From an uncultured Neomegalonema sp. (GTDB lineage: Bacteria; Pseudomonadota; Alphaproteobacteria; Rhodobacterales; Rhodobacteraceae): a DNA stretch of 21,282 bases. The stretch spans positions 1-21,282 of the forward strand of contig CALGNW010000137.1 of the NCBI GenBank assembly GCA_937958345.1, in the 5' to 3' direction. Positions 14,561 to 21,018 of the stretch are shown here, one piece after another. The notes beneath the pieces are model-generated. The model was not told the DNA's origin. It ran no database searches and worked only from the letters and a program-made list of their open reading frames with translations. Position 1 is the stretch's first letter; every line of letters begins with the position of its first letter. The position numbers were made by a program, and so were the translations under genes.

Positions 14561-14731
14561 TCAGACGCTGCGTCCGCGCAGCAGATGCATGACGAACGAG
14601 CCGACAAGCAGCACGAGGAAGATCATAAAGATCACCTTGGCGATCCCCGCCGATGCACCGGCGATTCCACCGAAACCGAGGACTCCGGCAATCAGTGCGA
14701 CGACAAAAAAGGTAAGTGCCCAACCAAGCAT
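14561..14731 (-). CDS. DUF1328 (UPF0391) small membrane protein
   Basis: The 56-residue peptide starts MLGWALTFFVVALIAGVLGF and continues with GGIAGASAGIAKVIF, followed by a hydrophobic FLVLLVGSFVMHLLRG end. This is the typical two-helix layout of the DUF1328/UPF0391 family (E. coli YtjA type): helices at about 3-20 and 32-49, a Gly/Ala-rich middle, and a conserved Lys before the second helix. AGGAGA lies 5 bases before the ATG. Its function is unknown, but such peptides are often induced by envelope or general stress. A GGAAC-N17-CTTT element (14783-14807) upstream fits control by EcfG. Confidence 0.9.
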   Translation of the reverse strand: MLGWALTFFVVALIAGVLGFGGIAGASAGIAKVIFMIFLVLLVGSFVMHLLRGRSV

Positions 14732-14747
14732 TTCTATCTCCTGAATT

Positions 14748-14771
14748 GTGTTTCGAACACGTCATGTGTTC
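14748..14771. promoter_or_regulatory. Three overlapping GTGTT/AACAC half-sites upstream of DUF1328
   Basis: GTGTT-TCG-AACAC (14748-14760) overlaps GAACAC-GTCAT-GTGTTC (14755-14771), so the central AACAC can pair with either flank. The element lies between the putative EcfG promoter and the ribosome site. It may be an operator or a switchable leader hairpin. Confidence 0.35.
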
Positions 14772-14782
14772 TTGCACGGGTA

Positions 14783-14807
14783 AAGTCAGGCGCGGTAAAT
14801 TTGTTCC
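14783..14807 (-). promoter_or_regulatory. Possible EcfG-type promoter of DUF1328 gene
   Basis: GGAAC (minus strand, 14807-14803) is followed after 17 bases by CTTT. The -35 element is perfect, and the -10 differs by one base from CGTT. It lies about 50 bp upstream of the start codon. This is weaker than the other EcfG boxes in the window. Confidence 0.4.
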
Positions 14808-14874
14808 GCAGGAAATTTTAACGGGCTATGTATTTTGAGTATACGGGATTGAATATGCTCTGCTATGCGGTTGT

Positions 14875-15960
14875 ATGGACTCTTTGAATTTCTTAAATCT
14901 CGCGCTGTTGTTGGCTGCCCTCGCCGTTGTCGTGACGACTTTGTTGCCGTTGTCGGGCAGCGATGCGTGGTGGGTGCGGGGGTGGGATTTTCCGCGCGTT
15001 CAGATTGCCGTTTTTGGCGCGCTGGTTTTGCTGGCGTCGGGCTTTGCGTCGGGCGGGGCATTGCGGGTCGGACTTGTCGCGGTGCTGATTGCCTGCATCG
15101 GTTATCAGGTCACCCGCATTTTTCCCTATACGGTTTTTGCGAAAGCCGAAACGCGTCTGGCGGCCCCCGGCGCGTGCGGCGAGATCATTACGCTGATGTC
15201 GGCAAATGTGCTGATGGAGAATGATGACTATGCCGGATTGAGACGCGAGATCGACAAGGTCGATCCCGACGTGCTGTTTTTGATGGAAACGGACGCCGCG
15301 TGGGTGGATGCCGTCGAGCCGGTTCTTGCGCGCTATGAGACGGTGTTGCGCGTCCCGCTGGACAATCATTACGGCTTGGTTTTTGCCACGCGTCTGACCG
15401 CGCGCAAGGCGAAGATTTTGTATCTCGTTGACGATGACACGCCGTCCGTCTTTGCCGAGTTGGAGGCCGCGGACGGCAATGTCATGCGCTTTGTCGGTCT
15501 GCACCCGCGCCCGCCGGTTCCCGGTAACCGGACCGATGATCGCGATGCCCAGATATTATTCTCGGCGCGCTTTGCCCACCAGTCCAACGTGCCGCTGGTG
15601 GCGATGGGTGATTTCAATGATGCGGCGTGGTCGGATACCACACGGCTGTTCAAGGCCGTCGGGCAATATCTGGACCCGAGGATCGGGCGCGGGTTTTATT
15701 CCAGCTTTGATGCCCGAAGCAAGTTACTGCGTGTTCCGATCGATCATTTCTATCACACGAAAGAGGTTGCCGTTGCCGGATTCGGGCGCGGCGGGTTTTT
15801 CGGATCGGATCATTTTCCGATAACCGCGCGGATTTGTCTGGACCATGATCTGGCTGCGACGCTGAACCCGTCGCCGCGCGCGCTGACCGACGAGGAAGAC
15901 CGGCAGGTCGAAGCGGTGATTGCATCGAAGATTGTTGCGCTGGGTGATCTGTTCGACTGA
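14875..15960 (+). CDS. Membrane-anchored endonuclease/exonuclease/phosphatase family protein
   Basis: The 361-residue protein has three N-terminal membrane helices (about 7-25, 42-59, 64-80), followed by an endonuclease/exonuclease/phosphatase (EEP, DNase I-like) domain from about 100. Metal and catalytic signatures are MSANVLMEN (Asn), FLMETDAAW (Glu), GDFNDAAWS (D246, N248), the IDHFY segment and the terminal GSDHFPI (D312, H313). The catalytic domain probably faces the periplasm. The substrate could be nucleic acid, a phospholipid or a phosphoester and cannot be told from sequence. The ribosome site before the ATG is weak. The stop is 5 bp from that of the convergent mscS gene. The last 35 residues are charged and outside the core fold. 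Confidence 0.88.
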   Translation: MDSLNFLNLALLLAALAVVVTTLLPLSGSDAWWVRGWDFPRVQIAVFGALVLLASGFASGGALRVGLVAVLIACIGYQVTRIFPYTVFAKAETRLAAPGACGEIITLMSANVLMENDDYAGLRREIDKVDPDVLFLMETDAAWVDAVEPVLARYETVLRVPLDNHYGLVFATRLTARKAKILYLVDDDTPSVFAELEAADGNVMRFVGLHPRPPVPGNRTDDRDAQILFSARFAHQSNVPLVAMGDFNDAAWSDTTRLFKAVGQYLDPRIGRGFYSSFDARSKLLRVPIDHFYHTKEVAVAGFGRGGFFGSDHFPITARICLDHDLAATLNPSPRALTDEEDRQVEAVIASKIVALGDLFD

Positions 15961-15965
15961 CGGCT

Positions 15966-16850
15966 TTATTCGGTCGGCGCGGACGGCGTGCCGGATTCCG
16001 GTCCCGGCCCTTTGAAGGTGAGTGTCCGGTAGGGGAACGGGATTTCGATACCTTTGTCGTCCAATGCGCGTTTGACTGCGGCGACGACCTGATCGCGGGA
16101 AGCGCGGATGTCGACGGGGCGTGAGCCGGTCCACCATGCGACCTCGAAATCGATTGACGAGGCCGAGAAGGCCGTGGCGAAAACCTGCACGTCGCGCACA
16201 TCGTCGCGCACCAGATCAACGGACACCACGGCATCGCGGATCACGTCGCGCGCGATGTCAACATCCTCGCCGTAAGCGACGCCGACGATGATGCTGGTGC
16301 GGCGGTGGTTCCGGCTGGTGCGGACAGTGACCGGTGTTTTGAACAGGACCGCGTTTGGCATGACAACAAGCTGTCCGTCGGTTTGGCGGATGTGCGTATC
16401 GCGGACCGTGATCTCTTCGACCTTGCCCTCGAAATCGTCGCACTCGATAAAATCATCCAGTTTGAACGGTTCGCGGATCAGGATGAGAATGCCTGCAATG
16501 AAGTTTTCGAAGATATCCTTAAAGGCAAAACCGACGGCCACCGAGCCGAGGCCGAGGGCGGTCAGCGCCTTTGCCGGTGTCAGGGACGGGAAGATAATTG
16601 TCATTGCGATCAAAGATCCGAACGCCCAGATGAGGGTCGTCGAGATCATCTGGAAAACCTCGATCAGCGAGCGCCGCATGCGTGCGCGTGTCAGGGCGCG
16701 GCCTACAATCCATCGTGCTGCGCGGGCGGCGAGCCAAACCAGAATGACGACAATCAGCGCGACAAACAGTTGCGGCAGTAACCGCCAAAAGCCGGTCAGA
16801 TATGTGTTGAGCTGATCAACGAGCGGCATCGGAACCGAAGGAGCTTCCAT
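15966..16850 (-). CDS. MscS-family mechanosensitive ion channel
   Basis: MscS channels open under membrane tension to release solutes during hypo-osmotic shock. From the ATG at 16850 (MEAPSVPMPLVDQL) the protein has 294 residues. An in-frame ATG at 16829 is also possible, and neither has a clear ribosome site. Three membrane segments are seen: about 20-45, about 58-85, and the pore helix ALGLGSVAVGFAFKDIFENF at about 100-125 with its Gly/Ala spacing. The beta domain follows (DDFIECDDFEGKVEEITVRDTHIR, QLVVMPNAVLF), then the cytoplasmic alpha/beta domain. It is a small MscS without extra N-terminal helices. Its start faces the DUF883 operon, and a weak EcfG-like box lies at 16889-16914. Confidence 0.93.
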   Translation of the reverse strand: MEAPSVPMPLVDQLNTYLTGFWRLLPQLFVALIVVILVWLAARAARWIVGRALTRARMRRSLIEVFQMISTTLIWAFGSLIAMTIIFPSLTPAKALTALGLGSVAVGFAFKDIFENFIAGILILIREPFKLDDFIECDDFEGKVEEITVRDTHIRQTDGQLVVMPNAVLFKTPVTVRTSRNHRRTSIIVGVAYGEDVDIARDVIRDAVVSVDLVRDDVRDVQVFATAFSASSIDFEVAWWTGSRPVDIRASRDQVVAAVKRALDDKGIEIPFPYRTLTFKGPGPESGTPSAPTE

Positions 16851-16888
16851 AGATGAACGGCCTGCATATTTGTTTGGCGACGTTGGGA

Positions 16889-16914
16889 TAAGTCGCAACA
16901 CGCATGCCGGTTCC
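16889..16914 (-). promoter_or_regulatory. Weak EcfG-like box upstream of mscS
   Basis: GGAAC (minus strand) is followed after 17 bases by CTTA, 39 bp before the proposed mscS start. Two bases of the -10 depart from CGTT. I list it because its flanking ACTTATCCC resembles ACTTTACCC at the DUF1328 box. Confidence 0.25.
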
Positions 16915-16936
16915 GCGTGGTCGCCGGAATTCCGTT

Positions 16937-16961
16937 GGAACAATCCCGCGCCGGTCGCATT
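16937..16961 (+). promoter_or_regulatory. EcfG-type promoter of DUF883-YqjE operon
   Basis: GGAAC (16937-16941), 16 bases, CATT (16958-16961), on the strand and about 95 bp upstream of the DUF883 start. It matches the EcfG consensus GGAAC-N16/17-CGTT with one change, and it is the same variant as at phyR and nepR. Confidence 0.6.
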
Positions 16962-17055
16962 ACCCAGATGGAAAATGAAGCGCCCGGAGAATTAGAAGAA
17001 AGTTCTTCTGACCTGATTCCGGGCATACATGCATTTTAGAAGTTACGAGGACCCT

Positions 17056-17352
17056 ATGCCGACTCAATCGAAGACCAAAGCCGTCGAGCTGGACGATTTG
17101 AAGGACCAGTTTGAAGCCCTGCGTGACGACATGAAGGAAATGACCGAGCTGATTTCTGCCGGTGTTGCCGAACGCGCCGTGACAGCCAAGGACAAGGCCG
17201 TCGATGCGGCGGCGACGTTGTCGACGGATGCCAAGAAAAAGGCTTCGCAGCTGCACGCTGATGCGGAAAGCGCGATTACCGCGAACCCGCTGGCGGCGGT
17301 TGCCATCTGCGCCGGTATCGGATTTCTGCTGGGCGCGGTGTCGCGCCGATGA
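17056..17352 (+). CDS. DUF883 (ElaB/YqjD-like) membrane-anchored stress protein
   Basis: The 98-residue protein starts MPTQSKTKAVELDDLKDQFE. A charged helical, probably coiled-coil region spans about 10-70, rich in Ala, Lys and Asp with heptad-like spacing. A C-terminal membrane anchor, NPLAAVAICAGIGFLLGAVSRR, ends in the paired arginines typical of YqjD/ElaB. In E. coli such proteins are stress-induced, inner-membrane-anchored and bind ribosomes; the same activity here is inference. The ATG at 17056 has AGGA 5-6 bases upstream, and an ATG nine codons earlier lacks this support. Its stop overlaps the next start (ATGA). A GGAAC-N16-CATT promoter upstream suggests EcfG control. Confidence 0.85.
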   Translation: MPTQSKTKAVELDDLKDQFEALRDDMKEMTELISAGVAERAVTAKDKAVDAAATLSTDAKKKASQLHADAESAITANPLAAVAICAGIGFLLGAVSRR

Positions 17353-17726
17353 GTGTTGCACCGGCTGCAATCAAGGCGGTGTCCGGCGTGGCCGGGGCCA
17401 AGCTGAAACAGCTTAAATCCGACGCGGGGTATACCGCCGCGGCAGCGATTGCGGGCGGTGTGTCTGTTGTGTTTTTGACCATCGCGGCAACCGCCGCGCT
17501 GAGTGCCGAGGTCGGGTTTATCCCCGCATGTCTGATTATGGCGGTGGTTTTTGCGGCGGCGACCGGCGTCGTCCTGATGCTGCGCCAGCGCGCGGTTGAG
17601 CGCAGCAAACGGGCGGCGGATGCCAAGGCCGTTAACGAGCTGGTGTCGGCAGCATCCTCTGCTATTTCACCCGCCGCGCTGTCGATGGCGGCGCTGGCAG
17701 CCGGATTTGCTCTGTCCCGCAAGTAA
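17349..17726 (+). CDS. YqjE-like / phage holin superfamily membrane protein
   Basis: The 125-residue protein has two close membrane helices (about 30-52 and 56-77, around AEVGFIPACLI). A basic amphipathic stretch follows (RQRAVERSKRAADAKAV), then a hydrophobic C-terminal segment (about 103-122, ISPAALSMAALAAGFALSRK). The pairing of a DUF883 gene with such a two-helix protein mirrors E. coli yqjD-yqjE, so I assign it to that family by context as much as by sequence. The start ATG lies in the ATGA overlap with the DUF883 stop, so translation is coupled. A terminator follows within 30 bp. No enzymatic function is expected. Confidence 0.7.
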   Translation: MSVAPAAIKAVSGVAGAKLKQLKSDAGYTAAAAIAGGVSVVFLTIAATAALSAEVGFIPACLIMAVVFAAATGVVLMLRQRAVERSKRAADAKAVNELVSAASSAISPAALSMAALAAGFALSRK

Positions 17727-17748
17727 CAGTCTCTAACATGTAAGCATA

Positions 17749-17791
17749 AAAAAAACTGCGGAAATGGTGTGATCCATTCCTGCAGTTTTTG
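17749..17791. terminator. Bidirectional terminator after the YqjE-like gene
   Basis: AAAAACTGCGGAAATGG and CCATTCCTGCAGTTTTT form a stem with one mismatch and one G-T pair around a TGTGAT loop. Long A- and T-runs flank it on either side, suiting both the rightward operon and the leftward entericidin gene. Confidence 0.8.
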
Positions 17792-17811
17792 CGTCTCCCG
17801 TCCGTATGACC

Positions 17812-17958
17812 TTAGTAGGTGTTGGACTTCACTGTCTGTGCGGAGTCTTCGATTGCTTCGCCGCCGGCACGGATGTCGGCGCCGGCACCGGCGACGGTGT
17901 TGCATGCGGAAAGCGCCGTGAAGCTGACGAGGGCAAGGGCGGTAAGAATTTTGACCAT
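17812..17958 (-). CDS. Entericidin-like small lipoprotein
   Basis: The 48-residue peptide MVKILTALALVSFTALSAC has a lipoprotein signal ending in LSAC. A short polar mature part follows: NTVAGAGADIRAGGEAIEDS, then AQTVKSNTY. The N-T-V-x-G-x-G-x-D-I-x-x-G-G-x-A-I pattern is diagnostic of the entericidin A/B family, small envelope lipoproteins linked to stationary phase and stress. The start at 17958 was chosen because it gives the signal peptide and has AGGATA upstream. A perfect GGAAC-N16-CGTT promoter lies 37 bp upstream, making this the best-supported EcfG target in the window. Confidence 0.88.
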   Translation of the reverse strand: MVKILTALALVSFTALSACNTVAGAGADIRAGGEAIEDSAQTVKSNTY

Positions 17959-17994
17959 TTCGGTATCCTGTTCTCTGAGGTTTCTCGGGCAGCT

Positions 17995-18019
17995 AACGGT
18001 CGGGGGCAGGGAATGTTCC
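17995..18019 (-). promoter_or_regulatory. EcfG promoter of entericidin gene (perfect consensus)
   Basis: On the minus strand GGAAC (18019-18015), 16 bases, CGTT (17998-17995). This is an exact match to the alphaproteobacterial general-stress sigma consensus, 37 bp before the entericidin ATG. Confidence 0.8.
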
Positions 18020-18049
18020 GCCGCGCCCGAAAAAATCCGGGAACGGGGT

Positions 18050-18823
18050 CTAAATGAAGGGACGCGGGGTCCGGCCCGGATATTCGTATTTGGCCAGATC
18101 GCCGAGAGCCTCGCGATCATGGATTTTGAAGACGCTGTCTTTCCAGTTTACCAGACCTTTGTCCGAGAGTTTGCGCAGTGTTTTGTTGGTGTGAACCAGC
18201 GACAAGCCGAGCGTATCGGCGAGTTGTTGCTGTGTGAAAGGCAGGACGACAGCGTCCGGTTTGGATTCGCCCGTCTCTATTGCGCGGTCGTGGAGCAGCA
18301 AAAGGACAAAGGCGATGCGCTCGATTGCCGAGCGCCTGCCCAGCGAGACGAGATGTTCGTCCAGCAGTTGTTCGTCCCGCGAGGCCAGCCATGTGATGTC
18401 GAAGGCGAGGGCGGGGAATTTCTGGTAAAGCGTCCACAGCTTTTTCCGCTCGAACACGCAGAGCAGCATATCGGTCAGCGCGCCGACGGAATGGCCCATC
18501 TCGTCCAGCACAACGCCCTGCAGACCGATCAGATCGCCGGGCAGGACAAAATTGAGAATTTGAACGCGTCCGTCTTCGAGGGTTTTGTAGCGATAGCCCC
18601 AGCCCTTTAAAACCGTGAAAATATGGGCAGCGTTGGTTCCCTGGGACAGGATTGCGGACCCGGCCTCGGCGGCGAGTTCACCGCCCTTAAAGGATTCTAC
18701 GAATCCCAGTTCCTTTTCCGAAAAGTCGCGAAAGGTCGGGTTTGTGCGCAGCGGACAGTTGGCGCAGGAATGTGCGCGGTTGGTTTTTGACAAAATCCCG
18801 GTCCCCGAAAATTCAGCGTTCAC
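18050..18823 (-). CDS. Crp/Fnr family transcriptional regulator
   Basis: This is a DNA-binding regulator with an N-terminal cyclic-nucleotide-like effector domain (about 30-150; GDLIGLQGVVLDEM in the beta roll), a dimer helix (about 150-175) and a C-terminal winged helix (FTQQQLADTLGLSLVHTNKTLRKL). From the GTG at 18823 it has 257 residues. With this start its cysteines fall at C20 and C23 (SCANCPLR) and C122 (LLCVFER), three of the four cluster-ligand positions of E. coli FNR. The C29 equivalent is absent, so a normal [4Fe-4S] cluster is doubtful. The recognition helix VHTNKTL lacks the FNR E-x2-S-R pattern, so its site should differ from the FNR box. A TTG at 18793 is a rival start. An EcfG-type promoter overlaps the upstream region. 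Confidence 0.9.
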   Translation of the reverse strand: MNAEFSGTGILSKTNRAHSCANCPLRTNPTFRDFSEKELGFVESFKGGELAAEAGSAILSQGTNAAHIFTVLKGWGYRYKTLEDGRVQILNFVLPGDLIGLQGVVLDEMGHSVGALTDMLLCVFERKKLWTLYQKFPALAFDITWLASRDEQLLDEHLVSLGRRSAIERIAFVLLLLHDRAIETGESKPDAVVLPFTQQQLADTLGLSLVHTNKTLRKLSDKGLVNWKDSVFKIHDREALGDLAKYEYPGRTPRPFI

Positions 18824-18836
18824 TACGTCATAGATT

Positions 18837-18861
18837 AATGACGAAAGCGCCCTGATGTTCC
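18837..18861 (-). promoter_or_regulatory. EcfG-type promoter of Crp/Fnr gene
   Basis: On the minus strand GGAAC (18861-18857), 16 bases, CATT (18840-18837). The -10 element is only about 14 bp before the GTG start used here, so the mRNA would have a very short leader, or the true start is further downstream. Confidence 0.55.
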
Positions 18862-18897
18862 ACCGTCCGCGGATTGCAATCCGGAAAGGGGTGCACC

Positions 18898-19350
18898 GTG
18901 TCACAACGTCCACTGCCTTTGCTATCCGGTAAGCGGATCTTTGTGCTGGAGGAAGAATCCTTTATCGCGATGGAGTTTGATCACGCGCTGTGCGCGGCGG
19001 GCGCGGCGGACGTTATGCTGAGCTTTCGTCTGACGGATGACATCCTCGATGTCGCCTCGCAATTTGACTGTGCGGTGGTTGATCTGGGCGTTGAAGGAGC
19101 GTCTACGCTGTCATTCGCCGAGCATTTATTGCGGACGCGGATACCGTTTGTCGTTGCCACGGCATCGCCGCTGCCGTCGCTTGGCGCGCGGTTCAATCAT
19201 ATCCCGGTTTTGCAAAAGCCGAACATGGTGGATCGGCTGGTCCCGTTTGTCCGCCATGCGCTTGACACGCAGCAATCGCCCGTGTCGGCCCTGCTCGACC
19301 CTAACGCGCCGGAGCCGAGCTTAATTCATCACCCTCGAGAATTTCAGTAA
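18898..19350 (+). CDS. Single-domain response-regulator-like protein
   Basis: The 150-residue protein from the GTG at 18898 (GGAAAGGGG lies just upstream) has a receiver-like layout. IFVLEEESFIAMEF gives the acidic pocket as Glu rather than the usual Asp pair. CAVVDLGVEG carries the phosphoacceptor candidate D62, PFVVATAS the beta-4 Thr/Ser, and PVLQKPNMV the conserved K107. No output domain follows. Its position, convergent to ecfG with a 50-bp overlap and divergent from the Crp/Fnr gene, suggests a role in general stress signalling, as for single-domain regulators such as SdrG or LovR in other Alphaproteobacteria. That link is inference. An in-frame ATG at 18874 is less likely as a start. 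Confidence 0.75.
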   Translation: MSQRPLPLLSGKRIFVLEEESFIAMEFDHALCAAGAADVMLSFRLTDDILDVASQFDCAVVDLGVEGASTLSFAEHLLRTRIPFVVATASPLPSLGARFNHIPVLQKPNMVDRLVPFVRHALDTQQSPVSALLDPNAPEPSLIHHPREFQ

Positions 19351-19813
19351 GCCGGGTCCGGGCGCGGCTGAGGCGGCTTTTGACGGTCCCGACGGCACAG
19401 CCCATAATTTCGGCGGCCTCTTCGTAGGAAAAACCGGAGGCGCCGATCAGGACGATGGCCTCGCGCTGATCCTCGGGCAAGAGGGCAAGGGCGGCGTGAA
19501 AATCCTGTAGGTCCAAATTCGGAAGCTGGTCGGGGACGGAGGTAAGGCGAGATGCTTCCTCGCCGTCGATATCCTCGACCTCGCGTTTGCGTTTGCGGAG
19601 CTGCGAGTAAAATTCGTTGCGCAGGATGGTAAACAGCCACGCCATCAGGTTTGTGCCGTCTTTATAGCTGTCGGATTTTGACCATGCCCGGACGAGGGTT
19701 TCCTGTACCAGATCATCGGCCCAAGCCGAACGACCACAGAGTGACATAGCAAAAGCGCGTAAGTTCGGGATTGCTGCGACGAGACCGTCGCGCACTTCGG
19801 TCGACGGATTCAT
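19301..19813 (-). CDS. ecfG: EcfG-family general stress ECF sigma factor
   Basis: This ECF15-type sigma factor directs RNA polymerase to GGAAC-N16/17-CGTT promoters under general stress. The 170-residue protein has region 2 (about 10-78) with ADDLVQETLVRAWSKSDSY and the promoter-melting NLMAWLFTILRNEFYSQLRKR. Region 4 (about 102-156) has LPEDQREAIVLIGASGFSYE and the helix-turn-helix AAEIMGCAVGTVKSRLSRAR. Its ATG overlaps the nepR stop (ATGA), the standard coupled nepR-ecfG arrangement. NepR should hold it inactive until phosphorylated PhyR binds NepR. The 3' 50 bp overlap the convergent receiver gene. An EcfG-type promoter upstream of nepR predicts autoregulation. Confidence 0.93.
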   Translation of the reverse strand: MNPSTEVRDGLVAAIPNLRAFAMSLCGRSAWADDLVQETLVRAWSKSDSYKDGTNLMAWLFTILRNEFYSQLRKRKREVEDIDGEEASRLTSVPDQLPNLDLQDFHAALALLPEDQREAIVLIGASGFSYEEAAEIMGCAVGTVKSRLSRARTRLTEILEGDELSSAPAR

Positions 19814-19992
19814 GTATCGCCGTCTCCGGCCTTTTCCGCGGCCTCGGCGGCCTCAACCTGTTCCAGCCGGGCAATAAGTTTTGCAAAGCGATCCGGCACA
19901 GCCTCGTTCGCGAACGAGTCAAACAGGGATTTCAGCTGGGCCCCAACTGCGTCCCCGATAATCGGATCGACCTCTTGACGGTGTTCAGACAC
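19810..19992 (-). CDS. nepR: NepR family anti-sigma factor
   Basis: NepR is the anti-sigma factor that binds EcfG and is removed by phosphorylated PhyR. The 60-residue protein from the GTG at 19992 (AGGAAAA 7 bases upstream) has the family core IGDAVGAQLKSLFDSFANEA-VPDRFAKLIARLE. The VPDRF turn between two amphipathic helices is diagnostic. The C-terminus is an Ala/Glu-rich helix. An open frame extends upstream to 20091, but that would run into the promoter and exceed the usual family size of about 60 residues. Its TGA overlaps the ecfG ATG. It is too short to be called safely without this motif and context, which together are convincing. Confidence 0.9.
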   Translation of the reverse strand: MSEHRQEVDPIIGDAVGAQLKSLFDSFANEAVPDRFAKLIARLEQVEAAEAAEKAGDGDT

Positions 19993-20063
19993 TGCGGTTT
20001 TCCTAGCGTTAAAGGCTTTGCCGGTAGTAACAGCGGAGAAAGCTGGTCCGGATACAGAGACGC

Positions 20064-20089
20064 AATGCCGGAACCGGGGATTTTGTTCC
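20064..20089 (-). promoter_or_regulatory. EcfG-type promoter of nepR-ecfG
   Basis: On the minus strand GGAAC (20089-20085), 17 bases, CATT (20067-20064), about 70 bp before the nepR GTG. This would give the usual positive autoregulation of the general stress sigma operon. Confidence 0.65.
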
Positions 20090-20098
20090 ATAAATGAT

Positions 20099-20123
20099 GG
20101 AACAGTTCAGCCCGAGGGACATT
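20099..20123 (+). promoter_or_regulatory. EcfG-type promoter of phyR
   Basis: GGAAC (20099-20103), 16 bases, CATT (20120-20123), 77 bp before the phyR ATG. It starts 10 bp from the outward-facing nepR promoter, so the two -35 elements sit back to back. Confidence 0.65.
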
Positions 20124-20199
20124 TGCGTGATACGGCGGCACAGCCGTGCGGCCCGCTGATATGGTGAGGCGGGGTAGATTGGACGACTTTGGAGACGGC

Positions 20200-21009
20200 A
20201 TGTCGATTTCAGCGGCGATCAAAACTTATCTGCCTTTTATGCGGCGGTATGCCCGGGCGCTGACCGGATCACAGGAGAGCGGCGACACGTATGTAAGCGC
20301 CGTGATCGAAACGCTGATCGCGGACCCGAAGGCGTTGCCTGATCTGGACGATAAGCGTGTGGCGCTGTACCGGATGCTCAGCTCGATCTGGAGTACAGCT
20401 TATGTCGAGCCTGAGGGTTTGATTGCGTCGGAAACGTGGGAAAAGACCGCCTCGCTGAGATTGGCGTCTTTGCCCCCCGCAGCACGGCAGGCGTTTTTGC
20501 TGATCTCGGTCGAGGGTTTTAGCGCCGCCGAGGCCGCGACGATCCTTGAGGTTGACGAGGGGCAACTGGAAGCCCTGATCGAAACAGCGACGGGCGATAT
20601 TGCCGCGCAGGTATCGACCTCTGTCCTGATTATCGAGGACGAGCCGATGATCGCCATGGAAATCGAACAGCTGGTCGAAGGGCTGGGGCATCGGGTCACC
20701 GCCGTGACGCGGACCCATGCCGAGGCGATCGAAGCGTTCCGCGCCGAAGAGCCGGGTCTGGTGCTGGCTGATATCCAGCTGGCGGACGGCAGTTCGGGGA
20801 TTGATGCGGTGAAAGAGATTTTCTCGGTCTCGGAAAGACCCCCGCCGGTTATTTTCATCACGGCCTATCCCGAGCGTCTGTTGACCGGCGAGCGGCCCGA
20901 GCCGACTTTTCTCGTGACGAAGCCGTTCTCGCCCGAGATGGTGAAGGCGTTGGTCAGTCAGGCATTGTTCTTTGAGAACAAAGGCGGCGGCGACGCCGCC
21001 ACGGGTTAA
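20200..21009 (+). CDS. phyR: PhyR general stress response regulator (anti-anti-sigma)
   Basis: PhyR mimics EcfG to sequester NepR when phosphorylated. The 269-residue protein has an N-terminal sigma-like domain (about 1-130; YLPFMRRYARALTGSQESGD, then LPPAARQAFLLISVEGFSAA for the sigma-4-like part). A C-terminal receiver follows (about 142-262), with VLIIEDEPMIAMEIEQL, phosphoacceptor D191 in VLADIQLADG, and the PhyR-specific FITAYPERLLTGERPEPTFL followed by VTKPF. The ATG at 20200 has GGAGA 5-6 bases upstream and gives the standard N-terminus. An upstream GTG (20146) adds residues without family support. It is divergent from nepR-ecfG and followed by a probable sensor kinase. Confidence 0.95.
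   Translation: MSISAAIKTYLPFMRRYARALTGSQESGDTYVSAVIETLIADPKALPDLDDKRVALYRMLSSIWSTAYVEPEGLIASETWEKTASLRLASLPPAARQAFLLISVEGFSAAEAATILEVDEGQLEALIETATGDIAAQVSTSVLIIEDEPMIAMEIEQLVEGLGHRVTAVTRTHAEAIEAFRAEEPGLVLADIQLADGSSGIDAVKEIFSVSERPPPVIFITAYPERLLTGERPEPTFLVTKPFSPEMVKALVSQALFFENKGGGDAATG
20983..21000 (+). repeat. GC-rich hairpin with GCGA tetraloop at 3' end of phyR
   Basis: GGCGGCG-GCGA-CGCCGCC gives a perfect 7-bp stem capped by a GNRA-type tetraloop, just before the phyR stop. No T-run follows. It may stabilise the mRNA or modulate read-through into the next gene. Confidence 0.35.
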
Positions 21010-21018
21010 GCCCCCGCC

